Part shown: positions 16,306 through 25,262 of the stretch, in pieces | Position numbering within the stretch: the first letter of the stretch is position 1 | Layout of the letters: every line of letters begins with the position of its first letter | Assembly: GCF_900094705.1 (NCBI RefSeq) | Contig: NZ_FMAR01000012.1 | Location: 83,280-147,279, forward strand | DNA: 64,000 bases | Source: Chitinophaga costaii | GTDB taxonomy: Bacteria; Bacteroidota; Bacteroidia; Chitinophagales; Chitinophagaceae | Direction: 5' to 3' | Notes under the pieces: model-generated | What the model saw: the letters and a program-made list of their open reading frames with translations, nothing else | Told to the model about the DNA's origin: nothing | Database searches by the model: none | Position numbers and translations under genes: made by a program

Positions 16306-16377
16306 TAGCCCGGACAAGGATCGAACTTGTATCTAGAGTTTAGGAAACTCCTATTCTATCCATTGAACTACCGGGCC
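16306..16377 (-). tRNA. tRNA-Arg (anticodon CCU)
   Basis: The minus strand folds as a cloverleaf. The acceptor stem pairs 16371-16377 with 16307-16313 (first pair G-U); then a D arm with AATGGATA, an anticodon stem GGAGT/ACTCT with loop TTCCTAA giving anticodon CCT, and a T arm ACAAG-TTCGATC-CTTGT. CCA is not encoded. Its 3' end faces the AT-rich island, so it may have served as an integration site. Confidence 0.92.
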
Positions 16378-16435
16378 CAAATATCCTCCCAAAACCGGAA
16401 GGCCCGCAAAAATACAGGTTTTCACGGAAAAAAGG

Positions 16436-18226
16436 TTATGACTGGCTATAAATCTGTGCTATCTCGTTTTTATACTTCTCCAAAATCACCTTCCGTTTCA
16501 GCTTCATGGTGGGCGTCATTTCACCGCTGTCGGTGGTCCATTCCTGGGCCAGCAGCCGAAACTTTTTTATCTGCTCAATGTGACTGAAAAACTGGTTGTA
16601 GCGGTCCACCGTTTGCTGATAGAGGGCATGCACTTCCGGCAGCAGAATGGCCTGCTCATTACCAGGGTAGGGGAGGCCTTTTTTCTGGAACCAGTCGCGC
16701 AGGTTGTGAAAAGATGGTACAATGAGCGCTCCGGTAAATTTACGGTCTTCCCCTACCACCATCAATTGCTCGATATAAACAGACTCCCGGAATTTATTCT
16801 CAATTGGCTGGGGCGCTACGAACTTGCCGCCGGAGGTTTTGAACAGTTCTTTTTTGCGATCAGTGATCTTTAAAAATTTATCGTTCACCAGCACGCCGAT
16901 ATCACCGGTATGGAACCAGCCGCCCTCGGTTATGGCGGTGGCGGTAAGGTCAGGTCGTTTATAGTAACCTTTGGTAATACCGGGGCCTTTGCAAAGGATC
17001 TCACCGTCGTCGGCAATCTTCACCTCAACACTGCTGATCACCGGGCCTACGGTACCGAACATGCGGTCTTCCACGGGATAACGGTTTACGCTGATCACCG
17101 GCGATGTTTCTGTAAGTCCATATCCTTCCAGGATAGGAATACCGCCTGCAGTGAATATCTTCAGCAGGCGTACCTGGCAGGCGGCGGCACCGGTTACCAC
17201 GGCTTGTATGCGCCCGCCCAGGGCTTCCCTCCATTTGCTGAAAATAATTTTGTTGGCTAATGCCAGTTGTAGTTTGTACCAGGTGCCCAGGGGTTTATTA
17301 ATATCGTACTCTTTGCCCAGGTTCACCGCCCAGAAAAATAGCGCGCGTTTTATACCCTTTAGCTCCAGGCCTTTGGCCATGATCTTTTCATACACTTTTT
17401 CCAGCAGGCGGGGTACCGTTGTAAAAATAGTGGGTTTCACTTCCCGCAGGTTATCGGCAATGGTGTCCATACTTTCTGCATAGTAAATGGGAACGCCAGC
17501 CCGCATAAACAGGTAAGACACCATGCGCTCAAAGATGTGATTAAGCGGCAGAAAGCTCAGGGAGCGGGCCTGCGCTGTAATGGGCAGGTAAGGCTGGCAG
17601 GCCTCAATATTACTCATTACATTATGATGGGTCAGCATCACGCCCTTGGGGGTGCCGGTAGTGCCGGAGGTATAAATGATAGACATCAGGTGATCTGGTA
17701 AAATACGGGCCTTGATGGCTGCTATTTTGCCGGCGTCTTCGTCGCGGGCCATGTCAGCAACCTCGCTCCAGTGGCGTACACCGTCTAATTTATCGAAAGA
17801 AAAAATATGTTGAAGGCTGGGTATCCTTGTGCGGATGGCGGCTATTTTATCATAAATAGCCTGGTCGCTCACGAAAACAATCTTTACTGCCGCATCGGTG
17901 AGCATGAATTCAATTTCCTGTTCCGAAATGGTAGGATAAAGGGGGGTTACCACGGCACCTGTTTGCTGGATGGCCAGGTCGGTAATGAGCCACTCGGGCC
18001 GGTTTTGCGAAATGATGCTGATTTTGTCCTGGCCTTCTGGGGTTAAATTGCCGGCGCTGATGCCCAATTGTAACAGGCCCGAACTTAATTTATCCGTCAA
18101 TGCCTTCACGGCTTGTGTGCTATGTTTTACCCAGGTTCCATTTACTTTGGCTGCCAGCATATCTTCTTTGGGAGAATGTTCGAGCTGGAAATCAATTACG
18201 TCAAATAATCTTTCGGGTCGATGCAT
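16436..18226 (-). CDS. Long-chain acyl-CoA synthetase (AMP-forming)
   Basis: A 596-residue adenylate-forming enzyme that activates fatty acids with ATP and CoA, cytosolic or membrane-associated. The P-loop-like motif is IIYTSGTTGTPKGVMLTHHN. Further motifs are EGYGLTETSP (A5), GGWFHTGDIG (A7) and ITDRKKELFKTSGGK with the hinge and catalytic Lys region. The long-chain eukaryote-like type is indicated by PLNHIFERM and the extended C-terminus. Single gene upstream of the tRNA; no operon partner. Start ATG 18226. Confidence 0.93.
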   Translation of the reverse strand: MHRPERLFDVIDFQLEHSPKEDMLAAKVNGTWVKHSTQAVKALTDKLSSGLLQLGISAGNLTPEGQDKISIISQNRPEWLITDLAIQQTGAVVTPLYPTISEQEIEFMLTDAAVKIVFVSDQAIYDKIAAIRTRIPSLQHIFSFDKLDGVRHWSEVADMARDEDAGKIAAIKARILPDHLMSIIYTSGTTGTPKGVMLTHHNVMSNIEACQPYLPITAQARSLSFLPLNHIFERMVSYLFMRAGVPIYYAESMDTIADNLREVKPTIFTTVPRLLEKVYEKIMAKGLELKGIKRALFFWAVNLGKEYDINKPLGTWYKLQLALANKIIFSKWREALGGRIQAVVTGAAACQVRLLKIFTAGGIPILEGYGLTETSPVISVNRYPVEDRMFGTVGPVISSVEVKIADDGEILCKGPGITKGYYKRPDLTATAITEGGWFHTGDIGVLVNDKFLKITDRKKELFKTSGGKFVAPQPIENKFRESVYIEQLMVVGEDRKFTGALIVPSFHNLRDWFQKKGLPYPGNEQAILLPEVHALYQQTVDRYNQFFSHIEQIKKFRLLAQEWTTDSGEMTPTMKLKRKVILEKYKNEIAQIYSQS

Positions 18227-18415
18227 ATGCTGATTGTTAGGTGAAATGCACGCAGCATGAACCTCTTTTAAAGAAGGGAAAATTTTATCATAACGCGTGT
18301 ATTATAAATTTAATTAAATTATCTTATCCAGCAAGTACTGTGGATAAAAGGGGGGCCGGAAAGTCCTATCCCGCCCGCTTTTAACAAAGCATGTACGTGT
18401 ACATCCCGTACGCAA

Positions 18416-18460
18416 AAGGCTGCAAACCATCACCGCAAATGCGGCGGGGCTTGCAGCCTT
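18416..18460 (-). terminator. Terminator after the YceI-family gene
   Basis: A 10-bp stem (AAGGCTGCAA/TTGCAGCCTT) enclosing 25 nt, downstream of the minus-strand gene ending at 18482. The short palindrome ATGTAC-GT-GTACAT lies next to it at 18391-18404. Confidence 0.7.
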
Positions 18461-18481
18461 TATGCATAGAAGGGCACCCGC

Positions 18482-19150
18482 TTAGCGGTTGGCCACAATG
18501 TGTAAGGAAATATTTACGGTAGCGTTAATCAGTTTGTCCTGCATAGATTTATCAATGCGATAGTTCATGCCCCACAGGGAACGGTCTATATTAAAATTTG
18601 CATCGGTAATCACATGTTTTGCAGTGAAGTCTATCTTCACCGGAAAGCTGATGTTCTTCGTGATCTGGCGAATGGTAAGGTTGCCTTGCACCATATGGGT
18701 GGCGTCTTTCATGATCAGGCCATCGCCGTTGCCGGGGTGGCAGCGGGCAATGCCGGTGATGTCAAATATGGCTTCCGGAAATTTGTCTACCTCCAGAAAC
18801 TGGGTGCCTTTCAGCTCACTTTCCAGTTTGTTCTTCATGGCGGTATCGCTCAGCAGGTCTATGTTTTCCAGCGACTTCATATTAATCACGAAGTGGCCGC
18901 CGCTCACGGTATCTTTCGAGAGGTATACCGTACCGCTGGAGAGCTTAAAACGCCCATGGTGCTTGCCTGTGGGCTTGGTGCCAATCCATTCTATTTCGCT
19001 ATGGGCGGTGTCCAAGGAAAGGTGTTCACCTTCCATGGGCACCACTGCCTGGGCAGTAGTTACGGACGCAGCATCCGCCTTGGGCGCCTCCTGGCAAGCG
19101 CTCATGAGTAAACCAAATAATAGGGCCATTAATAAGTATCGTATATGCAT
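18482..19150 (-). CDS. YceI-family lipoprotein
   Basis: A 222-residue lipoprotein. The signal peptide ends with lipobox LMSAC (Cys about residue 18). The YceI beta-barrel domain follows: DTAHSEIEWIGTKPTGKHHGRF, then GGHFVINMKSLENIDL and a C-terminal VNISLHI strand. The family binds isoprenoid or lipid molecules in the periplasm. ATG 19150 is chosen because it begins the signal peptide; the frame upstream to 19234 has no signal-like sequence. Confidence 0.9.
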   Translation of the reverse strand: MHIRYLLMALLFGLLMSACQEAPKADAASVTTAQAVVPMEGEHLSLDTAHSEIEWIGTKPTGKHHGRFKLSSGTVYLSKDTVSGGHFVINMKSLENIDLLSDTAMKNKLESELKGTQFLEVDKFPEAIFDITGIARCHPGNGDGLIMKDATHMVQGNLTIRQITKNISFPVKIDFTAKHVITDANFNIDRSLWGMNYRIDKSMQDKLINATVNISLHIVANR

Positions 19151-19242
19151 CGTCGTTAGTTTTTGCCAATTTAACTGTAATCTGGAGTTATGCCCGCCAC
19201 AGGAACGGGCGTGTAAAACGGAAATTATATGCAAAATTAGGG

Positions 19243-19978
19243 CTAATTAATCATTTCCCTATAACCTACCCATACAAAACGCAGGGTAATAAATTCCGGG
19301 TTGGTAAAACTGGCATTGCCCGCCGGATTGCCCCCAGTTACATGAAAATCGGAGAAGGCCGCGTGCTGGTTACCCAGATAGGACCGGTGAAATTCAGCGA
19401 CAACGGTACAAATACAATGTTTTTGTGATACCCCACTTTACCCGCCGGTGTATGTACGCCGGATCCGGGAATGAAAAAGTTCTGCGGGGTCGTACACATC
19501 TGGCCAGCGTAGAGGCATACGGAAAAGGACCAGGTTTTTTAATACAGCATCCAGGTCGTTTACAGCGTCGGGGATGACAGAGTCTACAGCAGCTTTTTCA
19601 GTAAATACAGTCTTTTCTCCCAGCCCTTCCACGTAGCGTCCAAATGCACTGCCGCCGTTATAGTCGATCAGCTTTACGTTTGCCGCCATGTTTTTGCGGC
19701 AATAGCGGCCCTTTGCACCAAGGTGTCTGTTGTAAAAAGTGGATAGCTCCCCCCGTTTCCAGGGTGTAGGGCGATGTTTCCCCGCCATCCCAGCCGGTTT
19801 CGCCGGTCTGAAGCAATGCTTTGAAAGGTTGGTGGAGAGCAGCATTAAAAGCAGCCTCACCCTGTGAAGGGGCAGCCTCGCTGTATGCTTTCGGATGTTC
19901 GGGGTACTGGGCGTGGAAGCCACGCGCCTGCATTGCCTTCACGGCAGCATTCAGCATGTGCATGTTTTGGTGGATCAT
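19243..19978 (-). pseudogene. paaN: paaN remnant (phenylacetate catabolism aldehyde dehydrogenase-like protein)
   Basis: Three separated pieces in different minus-strand frames match PaaN. The N-terminus starts at ATG 19978 (MIHQNMHMLNAAVKAMQARG; FNAALHQPFKALLQTGETGW). The middle is VKLIDYNGGSAFGRYVEGLG with SVIPDAVNDLDAVL. The C-terminus is NPAGNASFTNPEFITLRFVWVG, ending at the stop 19243-19245. Only about 740 of roughly 1650 bases remain, so large internal deletions occurred. The family assignment rests on recalled sequence patterns. Confidence 0.78.
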
Positions 19979-20010
19979 TCCGTGGAAGTTGTATTTTTCT
20001 AAGGTAAGAA

Positions 20011-20042
20011 AAAGGCTGCGCAATAATTACTGCGCAGCCTTT
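20011..20042 (-). terminator. Terminator after the TPR gene
   Basis: A 12-bp stem (AAAGGCTGCGCA/TGCGCAGCCTTT) with an 8-nt loop, 31 bases past the stop of the minus-strand TPR gene. Confidence 0.88.
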
Positions 20043-20073
20043 GCCATATTTTACCTTTTGGTACCAGCTTCCA

Positions 20074-21138
20074 TCATTTCCCATAATACTCATCCGGTCG
20101 CAGTTTCAGGGGATGATCGCGCTGAAACTGGATGTAAGCATCGTAGGAGGGTTTGTGCAGGTTAGCCCATGAGCGGAAAGCGGCCTGGTTAGAGGGGGGG
20201 CCAAATATCCACTGATTGTATGCCTCGAAAAGCCCTTCCTTCAGCAATTGTTGCTGGTAGTCGAAAAGAGCGTAGGGGAATTTTACGCTGTAAAACGCAT
20301 ACCAGTCTAGCAGAAAGCGGGTGCGTAACATAATAAGCGACTCCGGATCTATGCCGGTAGTAACCACCATGGCCTGTTTAGACAAAATCTTTTTATAGGC
20401 GGTCAGGAAGTCTTCTTCGCCACTGCGGCTGCGTTTACTTTTTTTGCCGCTGTTGTCGTCATTCACGGCTTCAAAAAGACGGGCATCGGAGAAGAGCTTT
20501 TTGTAAGACTCCAGGAGCAGTTCGCGGATTTCCACGGTGCGGTCGGTATAACTTTCCAGGTTCAGGAAAATTTCACCATAAATGATAGCCCATACCGGTT
20601 CTTTGCCAATGTAATAATACGCGCGGGCAGCGTTGTAATAATTACCGGGATAATTTGGATCTACCCGGATGCCGGTGATCCAGCTCTTAATGGCGGCATC
20701 GTTCATCAGGAGCTTCAGTTGCAGTTGGCCGTTTTCATTGTGCAGTTCCCCGCTACTGGGAAAGCGGCGCAGGCCCCGGTCGTAAATCTTCTGGGCGCTT
20801 TTAACATCATCGCGGCTCTGGGCAATATTGCCGGCTATCTGGAACAGTTGAACATCGGCGTCCTTCTTATCCATCAGTGGGTCTATAATGCTGCGGGCCT
20901 TGGACATGTCGCCCTTGAGGTAGTAGGCAAATCCCAGTTCTTTTTTAAACTGTAAGTTATCCGGCTCCTGCTGTAAGGCCTGGTTTAGCACCAGGATGGC
21001 GTTGTTATAATCGCCTCCTACCAGGAAGCTGTGTGCGGTATTAAATAATTCGCTGGCGTCCTGGCTTTGGGCCATCACGGCGTGCGTGAGCAGGAGCAAG
21101 CCCCCGGCCATCAGTCTTTTCCATAAAGAAAACCGCAT
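20074..21138 (-). CDS. Secreted/periplasmic tetratricopeptide-repeat protein
   Basis: A 354-residue protein with a signal peptide (MRFSLWKRLMAGGLLLLTHAVMAQ) and TPR repeats over about residues 25-190 (NNAILVLNQALQQEPDNLQF, KGDMSKARSIIDPLM, AQKIYDRGLRRFPSSGELH). The C-terminal half is non-repetitive with a basic patch KKSKRSRS and aromatic-rich ending (LRPDEYYGK). Function unknown. ATG 21138 is preferred over 21144 because an AGGA-like sequence sits at a better distance. Confidence 0.82.
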   Translation of the reverse strand: MRFSLWKRLMAGGLLLLTHAVMAQSQDASELFNTAHSFLVGGDYNNAILVLNQALQQEPDNLQFKKELGFAYYLKGDMSKARSIIDPLMDKKDADVQLFQIAGNIAQSRDDVKSAQKIYDRGLRRFPSSGELHNENGQLQLKLLMNDAAIKSWITGIRVDPNYPGNYYNAARAYYYIGKEPVWAIIYGEIFLNLESYTDRTVEIRELLLESYKKLFSDARLFEAVNDDNSGKKSKRSRSGEEDFLTAYKKILSKQAMVVTTGIDPESLIMLRTRFLLDWYAFYSVKFPYALFDYQQQLLKEGLFEAYNQWIFGPPSNQAAFRSWANLHKPSYDAYIQFQRDHPLKLRPDEYYGK

Positions 21139-21272
21139 AGTCATTCCTTTTCGCTGTCGTTTGCTGTCAAAAATAAGGTATTTCTGTTCCGCGCCCATCT
21201 ACCAATAATAATACCAAACGAACGGGAGGGTGGAAACGGCGGCTGGGAGGGCCGCCGCAAGCCTACATTTCT

Positions 21273-22517
21273 TTAGGCGATCAGGTGGGTGATCAGCCCA
21301 TCGCGCAGTTTGGGTTCAAACCAGGTGCTTTTGGGGGGCATCACGTTGCCACTATCGGCAATGTCAAACAGCTGCTGGATGGTAACGGGGTACAGGGCAA
21401 AGGCTACCTGCATTTCTCCGCTATCTACTCTTTTTACCAACTCACCCAGCCCCCGGATGCCACCTACAAAATCAATCCTTTTGTCGGTTCGCTGATCTTT
21501 AATGCCCAGTTGTTTGTCCAGTATATTGTTAGACAGGATCGTTACATCCAGCACTCCGATGGGGTCTGTGGTGTAGGTGCCTTCCCGGGCTATAAGATGA
21601 TACCACCTGCCGCCCAGGTACATGCCAAATTCATGCAGGGCATTGGGTTTTTTAGGCGTATGACCTACTTCAAATACATCGAAGTCGTACTCCAGCTTCG
21701 ACAAAAAATCTGCCGGGGCCAGGCCGTTCAAGTCTTTCACCACGCGGTTATAATCCAGGATGGCCAGTTGGCTGGCCGGGAAAATGGTGGTCAGGAAATA
21801 ATTCACGGCGCCGGCCGGTTGCAGGTTACCCAGGCTACTGTATTCCTTTTGCACCAGTGCGGCAGAGGCCGCACGGTGATGCCCATCGGCAATGTAGGTG
21901 CAGGGCACTTTTTCCTGGAACAACTGGGTTATGCTGTTCACCACATCGGTTTCGTTTACTACCCATACGGTGTGCTGTATATTATCGTCGGCGGTAAACT
22001 CATACACGGGAGGGTGTTGCTCCATCCAGTGGTCGATGAGGGCATTTACCTCCGGCACATCGTTATAGGCCAGGAACACATTGCCCGTTTGCGCCTTGGT
22101 GGTTTTGATATGGTTAATGCGATCCAGCTCTTTATCCGGACGGGTAAATTCGTGTTTCTTGATAATGCCAGCGTTATAGTCCGATATGGCGGAAGCCGCC
22201 ACCAGTCCTACCTGCGAACGGCCATCCATCACCAGTTTATAAATGTAGTAACAGGGCACGTTGTCCTGGAAGAGTGTACCTTCCTGAATCATATGGTGCA
22301 GGTTTTCGGCGGCTTTATCATACACCTGCTGACTGTGGGTGTCGATATGGTCGGGTAAATCGATCTCTGATTTGGAAACGTGGTAAAAAGAATACGGGTT
22401 GCCGTGGGCGGCTTCCTTTGCTTCTAAAGCGCTCAGCACATCGTAAGGCTTCGCAGCCACGCGGGAAGCCAGATCTGGTAAGGGCCGCAGCCCCTTGAAC
22501 GGTTGAATAATCGCCAT
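21273..22517 (-). CDS. DUF1015 family protein
   Basis: A 414-residue cytosolic protein that begins with the family signature MAIIQPFKGLRPLPDLASRVAAKPYDVL and contains YIADGHHRAASA in the middle, the most conserved DUF1015 element with two adjacent His. The biochemical role is unknown. In Bacteroidota the gene is frequently near serC/serA, and here serC lies about 2.7 kb away on the same strand with a permease gene between. ATG 22517 begins the conserved sequence; the frame upstream has no similarity to the family. Confidence 0.92.
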   Translation of the reverse strand: MAIIQPFKGLRPLPDLASRVAAKPYDVLSALEAKEAAHGNPYSFYHVSKSEIDLPDHIDTHSQQVYDKAAENLHHMIQEGTLFQDNVPCYYIYKLVMDGRSQVGLVAASAISDYNAGIIKKHEFTRPDKELDRINHIKTTKAQTGNVFLAYNDVPEVNALIDHWMEQHPPVYEFTADDNIQHTVWVVNETDVVNSITQLFQEKVPCTYIADGHHRAASAALVQKEYSSLGNLQPAGAVNYFLTTIFPASQLAILDYNRVVKDLNGLAPADFLSKLEYDFDVFEVGHTPKKPNALHEFGMYLGGRWYHLIAREGTYTTDPIGVLDVTILSNNILDKQLGIKDQRTDKRIDFVGGIRGLGELVKRVDSGEMQVAFALYPVTIQQLFDIADSGNVMPPKSTWFEPKLRDGLITHLIA

Positions 22518-22713
22518 GATAGGTGTGTAAAAGACTGGTGAACCGTAAAAATAGGAAATCGTGCGTAGCTTTTCCCGGCTATTCTGTTCACAATCAAACA
22601 AATGCTGTATCAAAACCGGACAAGCTGCTGCCAGTGCTTACCTGTATCTCCTTGATAATGATGGATTCCGGTATTTGGTACATTTTTGCGGCAATACTAT
22701 AAATTTCCTTTGC

Positions 22714-25107
22714 ATGATAAAAAGTTACCTGAAAATTGCCTGGCGTAATACCTGGTATCATAAGGGCTATAGCGCCATTAATATTTTTGGCCTGGGACTG
22801 GGCATGGCAGTGGCGCTCCTCATTGGGCTGTGGGCGGTATACCAGTTTCAATACGACCGTTTTTTTCCGGGCTACCGGGAAGCGGCGCAGGTAATGATCC
22901 ATATAAAGCAACTAGACTTAGACCGCACGCAGCCTTCTGTATCGCTGCCGGTAAAGGAGGCACTGACCGGTATGCCCGGCATCCGCTACGTAGCGGAAAG
23001 CGGTTGGTTGGAATACCGTAGCCTGATAGCTGAAAATAAAAAATTATACCTGGGCGGCATAGGTGCCGGGGCAGATTACCTGCGCATTTTAGACTATCCC
23101 CTGCTGGACGGCGACCCGGCTACCTGCCTCCGGGAGCCTTACAGCATTGTACTCACCGCCGCTACTGCCCGCAGTCTTTTTGGGCAGGAAAACCCGATGG
23201 GCAAGCTGGTGAAGATAGACAATGATAACAGTGTAAAAGTAACCGGCATACTGAAAGATATACCTTCCACGGCCACGGTTAGTTTTGCCTACCTGCTGCC
23301 ATTTGCCTTTCTGGAAAAAACCCGTAACTGGATAGCAAATTCCCGCAACCAGTGGGGCAACAACTCCTTCCAAATGTGGGTAAGGCTGGCGCCCCATACG
23401 GATCTTGCTTCCCTGAACCATAGGATTGCGGGGCTTTATAAGCGCTCGCAGGATGTAAATATGCAGCACTTTATTACCTTCCTCTATCCCGCTAGCCGCT
23501 GGCATTTGTACACGGAATACCAGGAAGATCAAAATGGGAGTGGCCTCATCGCGTATGTGCGCATGTTTTGCCTTATCGGAGCCATGGTGCTGCTGATTGC
23601 CTGCATAAATTTTGTGAACCTGGCCACAGCCCGGTCAGACCGGCGGGCCAGGGAGGTGGGGGTGCGTAAAGTAGTAGGCTCCAGCCGCAGTGAGATTATT
23701 GTGCAATTTTTACTGGAATCCTACCTGCTTACCTGTATAGCCTTTGTTTTTGCCCTCTTACTGGCAATCATAGCGCTACCGTATTTTAACCGCCTAACGG
23801 CTTGCGACATACGGATACCTTTCAGCGACCTCCGTTTCTGGCTCGTTATGGGTGGCTATCTCCTGCTTACCGGGCTGCTGGCGGGGGCCAGGCCTGCATT
23901 TTACTTATCTTCTTTCCTGCCGGTGCGGGTGCTGAAAGGCACCTTGCAGGCCAGCCATACCATGGTATTGCCCCGTAAGGCGCTGGTAGTTCTGCAGTTT
24001 GTTTGTTCTGTTACCTTGGTCATTGCCGCATCTGTCATCTACCAGCAAATAAGGTATGCGCAGCTCCGGCCTAAAGGATATAATACCAACCGGCTGGTGA
24101 GTACGGCCATGAGTGAAGACCTGAACCGCAACTATGCCGCCCTGCGCAATGATATCATGCAATCCGGCGTAGTAGAAAGTGTTTCGCTTACCAGCTCCGG
24201 GGCTACCTGGGTAGATAGCCACACCATGCTGGATGGCTGGGAGGGCAAGCAAACCCCCAACCAGTTAGGTACCGGTATTATGGAAATCGATAAAAATTAT
24301 TTTGCCACCACCGGCATGCAAATGCTGGAAGGGCGTAATTTCTTCCAGGAAAATGCCCAGGCCGATAGTAGCGTGATTATTGTAAACGAAGCGGCCGTGC
24401 GGGCCATGCATCTTAAAGACCCTGTAGGTAAGCTGGTAAAATATTACGAAGGAGGTGCCCATGGCCCGGAATTAAAACAAGTAGCTATTATCGGGGTGGT
24501 AAAAGATGCTATTATGGAATCGCCTTACACGCCGGTAAGCCCTGCCATATATGTTCATGGGCGGCGGGGTAATTACCTGCTATACCGCTTGTCCAACAAG
24601 GTAGCACCGGTGGCTGCCATTGGTAAGTTGACAGCTATATTCGAGCGCTATAATCCGGCTTACCCGTATGAGTATAACTTTGTAGACGCAGACTATGCAG
24701 CCAAGTTTGCGCTGGAAAAGCTGGTGGGTACGCTGGCGGCCATTTTTGCAGGACTTACCATCCTGATCTCCTGCCTGGGCCTTTTTGCCCTGGCTACTTA
24801 CATGGCAGCGCAGCGCACACGGGAAATCGGCATCCGCAAGGTGCTGGGGGCTACGATATGGCAGCTATGGATGTTATTGTCTAAAGACTTTGTATGGCTG
24901 GTAGGAATAAGTTGCTTACTGGCTGCGCCGGTGGCGTGGATGTTTTTACAGCACTGGCTGGAGCAATATAATTATCGTATACACCTGGGTGCTGGCATAT
25001 TCCTGGCGGCATCGGCGGTGGCCCTGTTCATCACGGTTTGTACCATCAGCTACCAGGCTATCCGGGCGGCGATGGCCAATCCGGTGAAGAGCTTGCGCAC
25101 AGAATAA
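22714..25107 (+). CDS. ABC transporter permease, MacB/FtsX type
   Basis: A 797-residue inner-membrane permease with duplicated architecture: TM1, periplasmic MacB_PCD domain, then FtsX domains around residues 285-415 and 670-797. The C-terminal repeats carry RAREVGVRKVVGSSRSEI and RTREIGIRKVLGATIWQLW, the coupling elements typical of Bacteroidota peptide/antimicrobial exporters. No ATPase gene is adjacent. ATG 22714 starts MIKSYLKIAWRN, the usual beginning. It is transcribed divergently from DUF1015. Confidence 0.92.
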   Translation: MIKSYLKIAWRNTWYHKGYSAINIFGLGLGMAVALLIGLWAVYQFQYDRFFPGYREAAQVMIHIKQLDLDRTQPSVSLPVKEALTGMPGIRYVAESGWLEYRSLIAENKKLYLGGIGAGADYLRILDYPLLDGDPATCLREPYSIVLTAATARSLFGQENPMGKLVKIDNDNSVKVTGILKDIPSTATVSFAYLLPFAFLEKTRNWIANSRNQWGNNSFQMWVRLAPHTDLASLNHRIAGLYKRSQDVNMQHFITFLYPASRWHLYTEYQEDQNGSGLIAYVRMFCLIGAMVLLIACINFVNLATARSDRRAREVGVRKVVGSSRSEIIVQFLLESYLLTCIAFVFALLLAIIALPYFNRLTACDIRIPFSDLRFWLVMGGYLLLTGLLAGARPAFYLSSFLPVRVLKGTLQASHTMVLPRKALVVLQFVCSVTLVIAASVIYQQIRYAQLRPKGYNTNRLVSTAMSEDLNRNYAALRNDIMQSGVVESVSLTSSGATWVDSHTMLDGWEGKQTPNQLGTGIMEIDKNYFATTGMQMLEGRNFFQENAQADSSVIIVNEAAVRAMHLKDPVGKLVKYYEGGAHGPELKQVAIIGVVKDAIMESPYTPVSPAIYVHGRRGNYLLYRLSNKVAPVAAIGKLTAIFERYNPAYPYEYNFVDADYAAKFALEKLVGTLAAIFAGLTILISCLGLFALATYMAAQRTREIGIRKVLGATIWQLWMLLSKDFVWLVGISCLLAAPVAWMFLQHWLEQYNYRIHLGAGIFLAASAVALFITVCTISYQAIRAAMANPVKSLRTE

Positions 25108-25204
25108 AAACATGGCGTATTGTTACCGCTCTTCGGCATGAAAGGAAACTTGGATCAACTTGTTACACATAGGGGGGGGGTAAAAGACTTCCTGCCTACA
25201 ATGA

Positions 25205-25232
25205 AAAGGCACCAGGATATCCCGGTGCCTTT
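25205..25232 (-). terminator. Terminator after serC
   Basis: A 9-bp stem (AAAGGCACC/GGTGCCTTT) with a 10-nt loop, 30 bases beyond the serC stop on the minus strand. Confidence 0.8.
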
Positions 25233-25262
25233 CTTAAAACATAGTGGTTATTCAAAAAACGT

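Noticed and set aside
16306..16377. Direct repeat of the tRNA-Arg 3' end as an att site
   Set aside because: I looked for a copy of its T-arm/acceptor sequence near the left island edge and did not see one by eye; integration at this tRNA remains only a possibility.
21285..22358. 357-residue plus-strand ORF
   Set aside because: Antisense to DUF1015, whose family motifs are clear.
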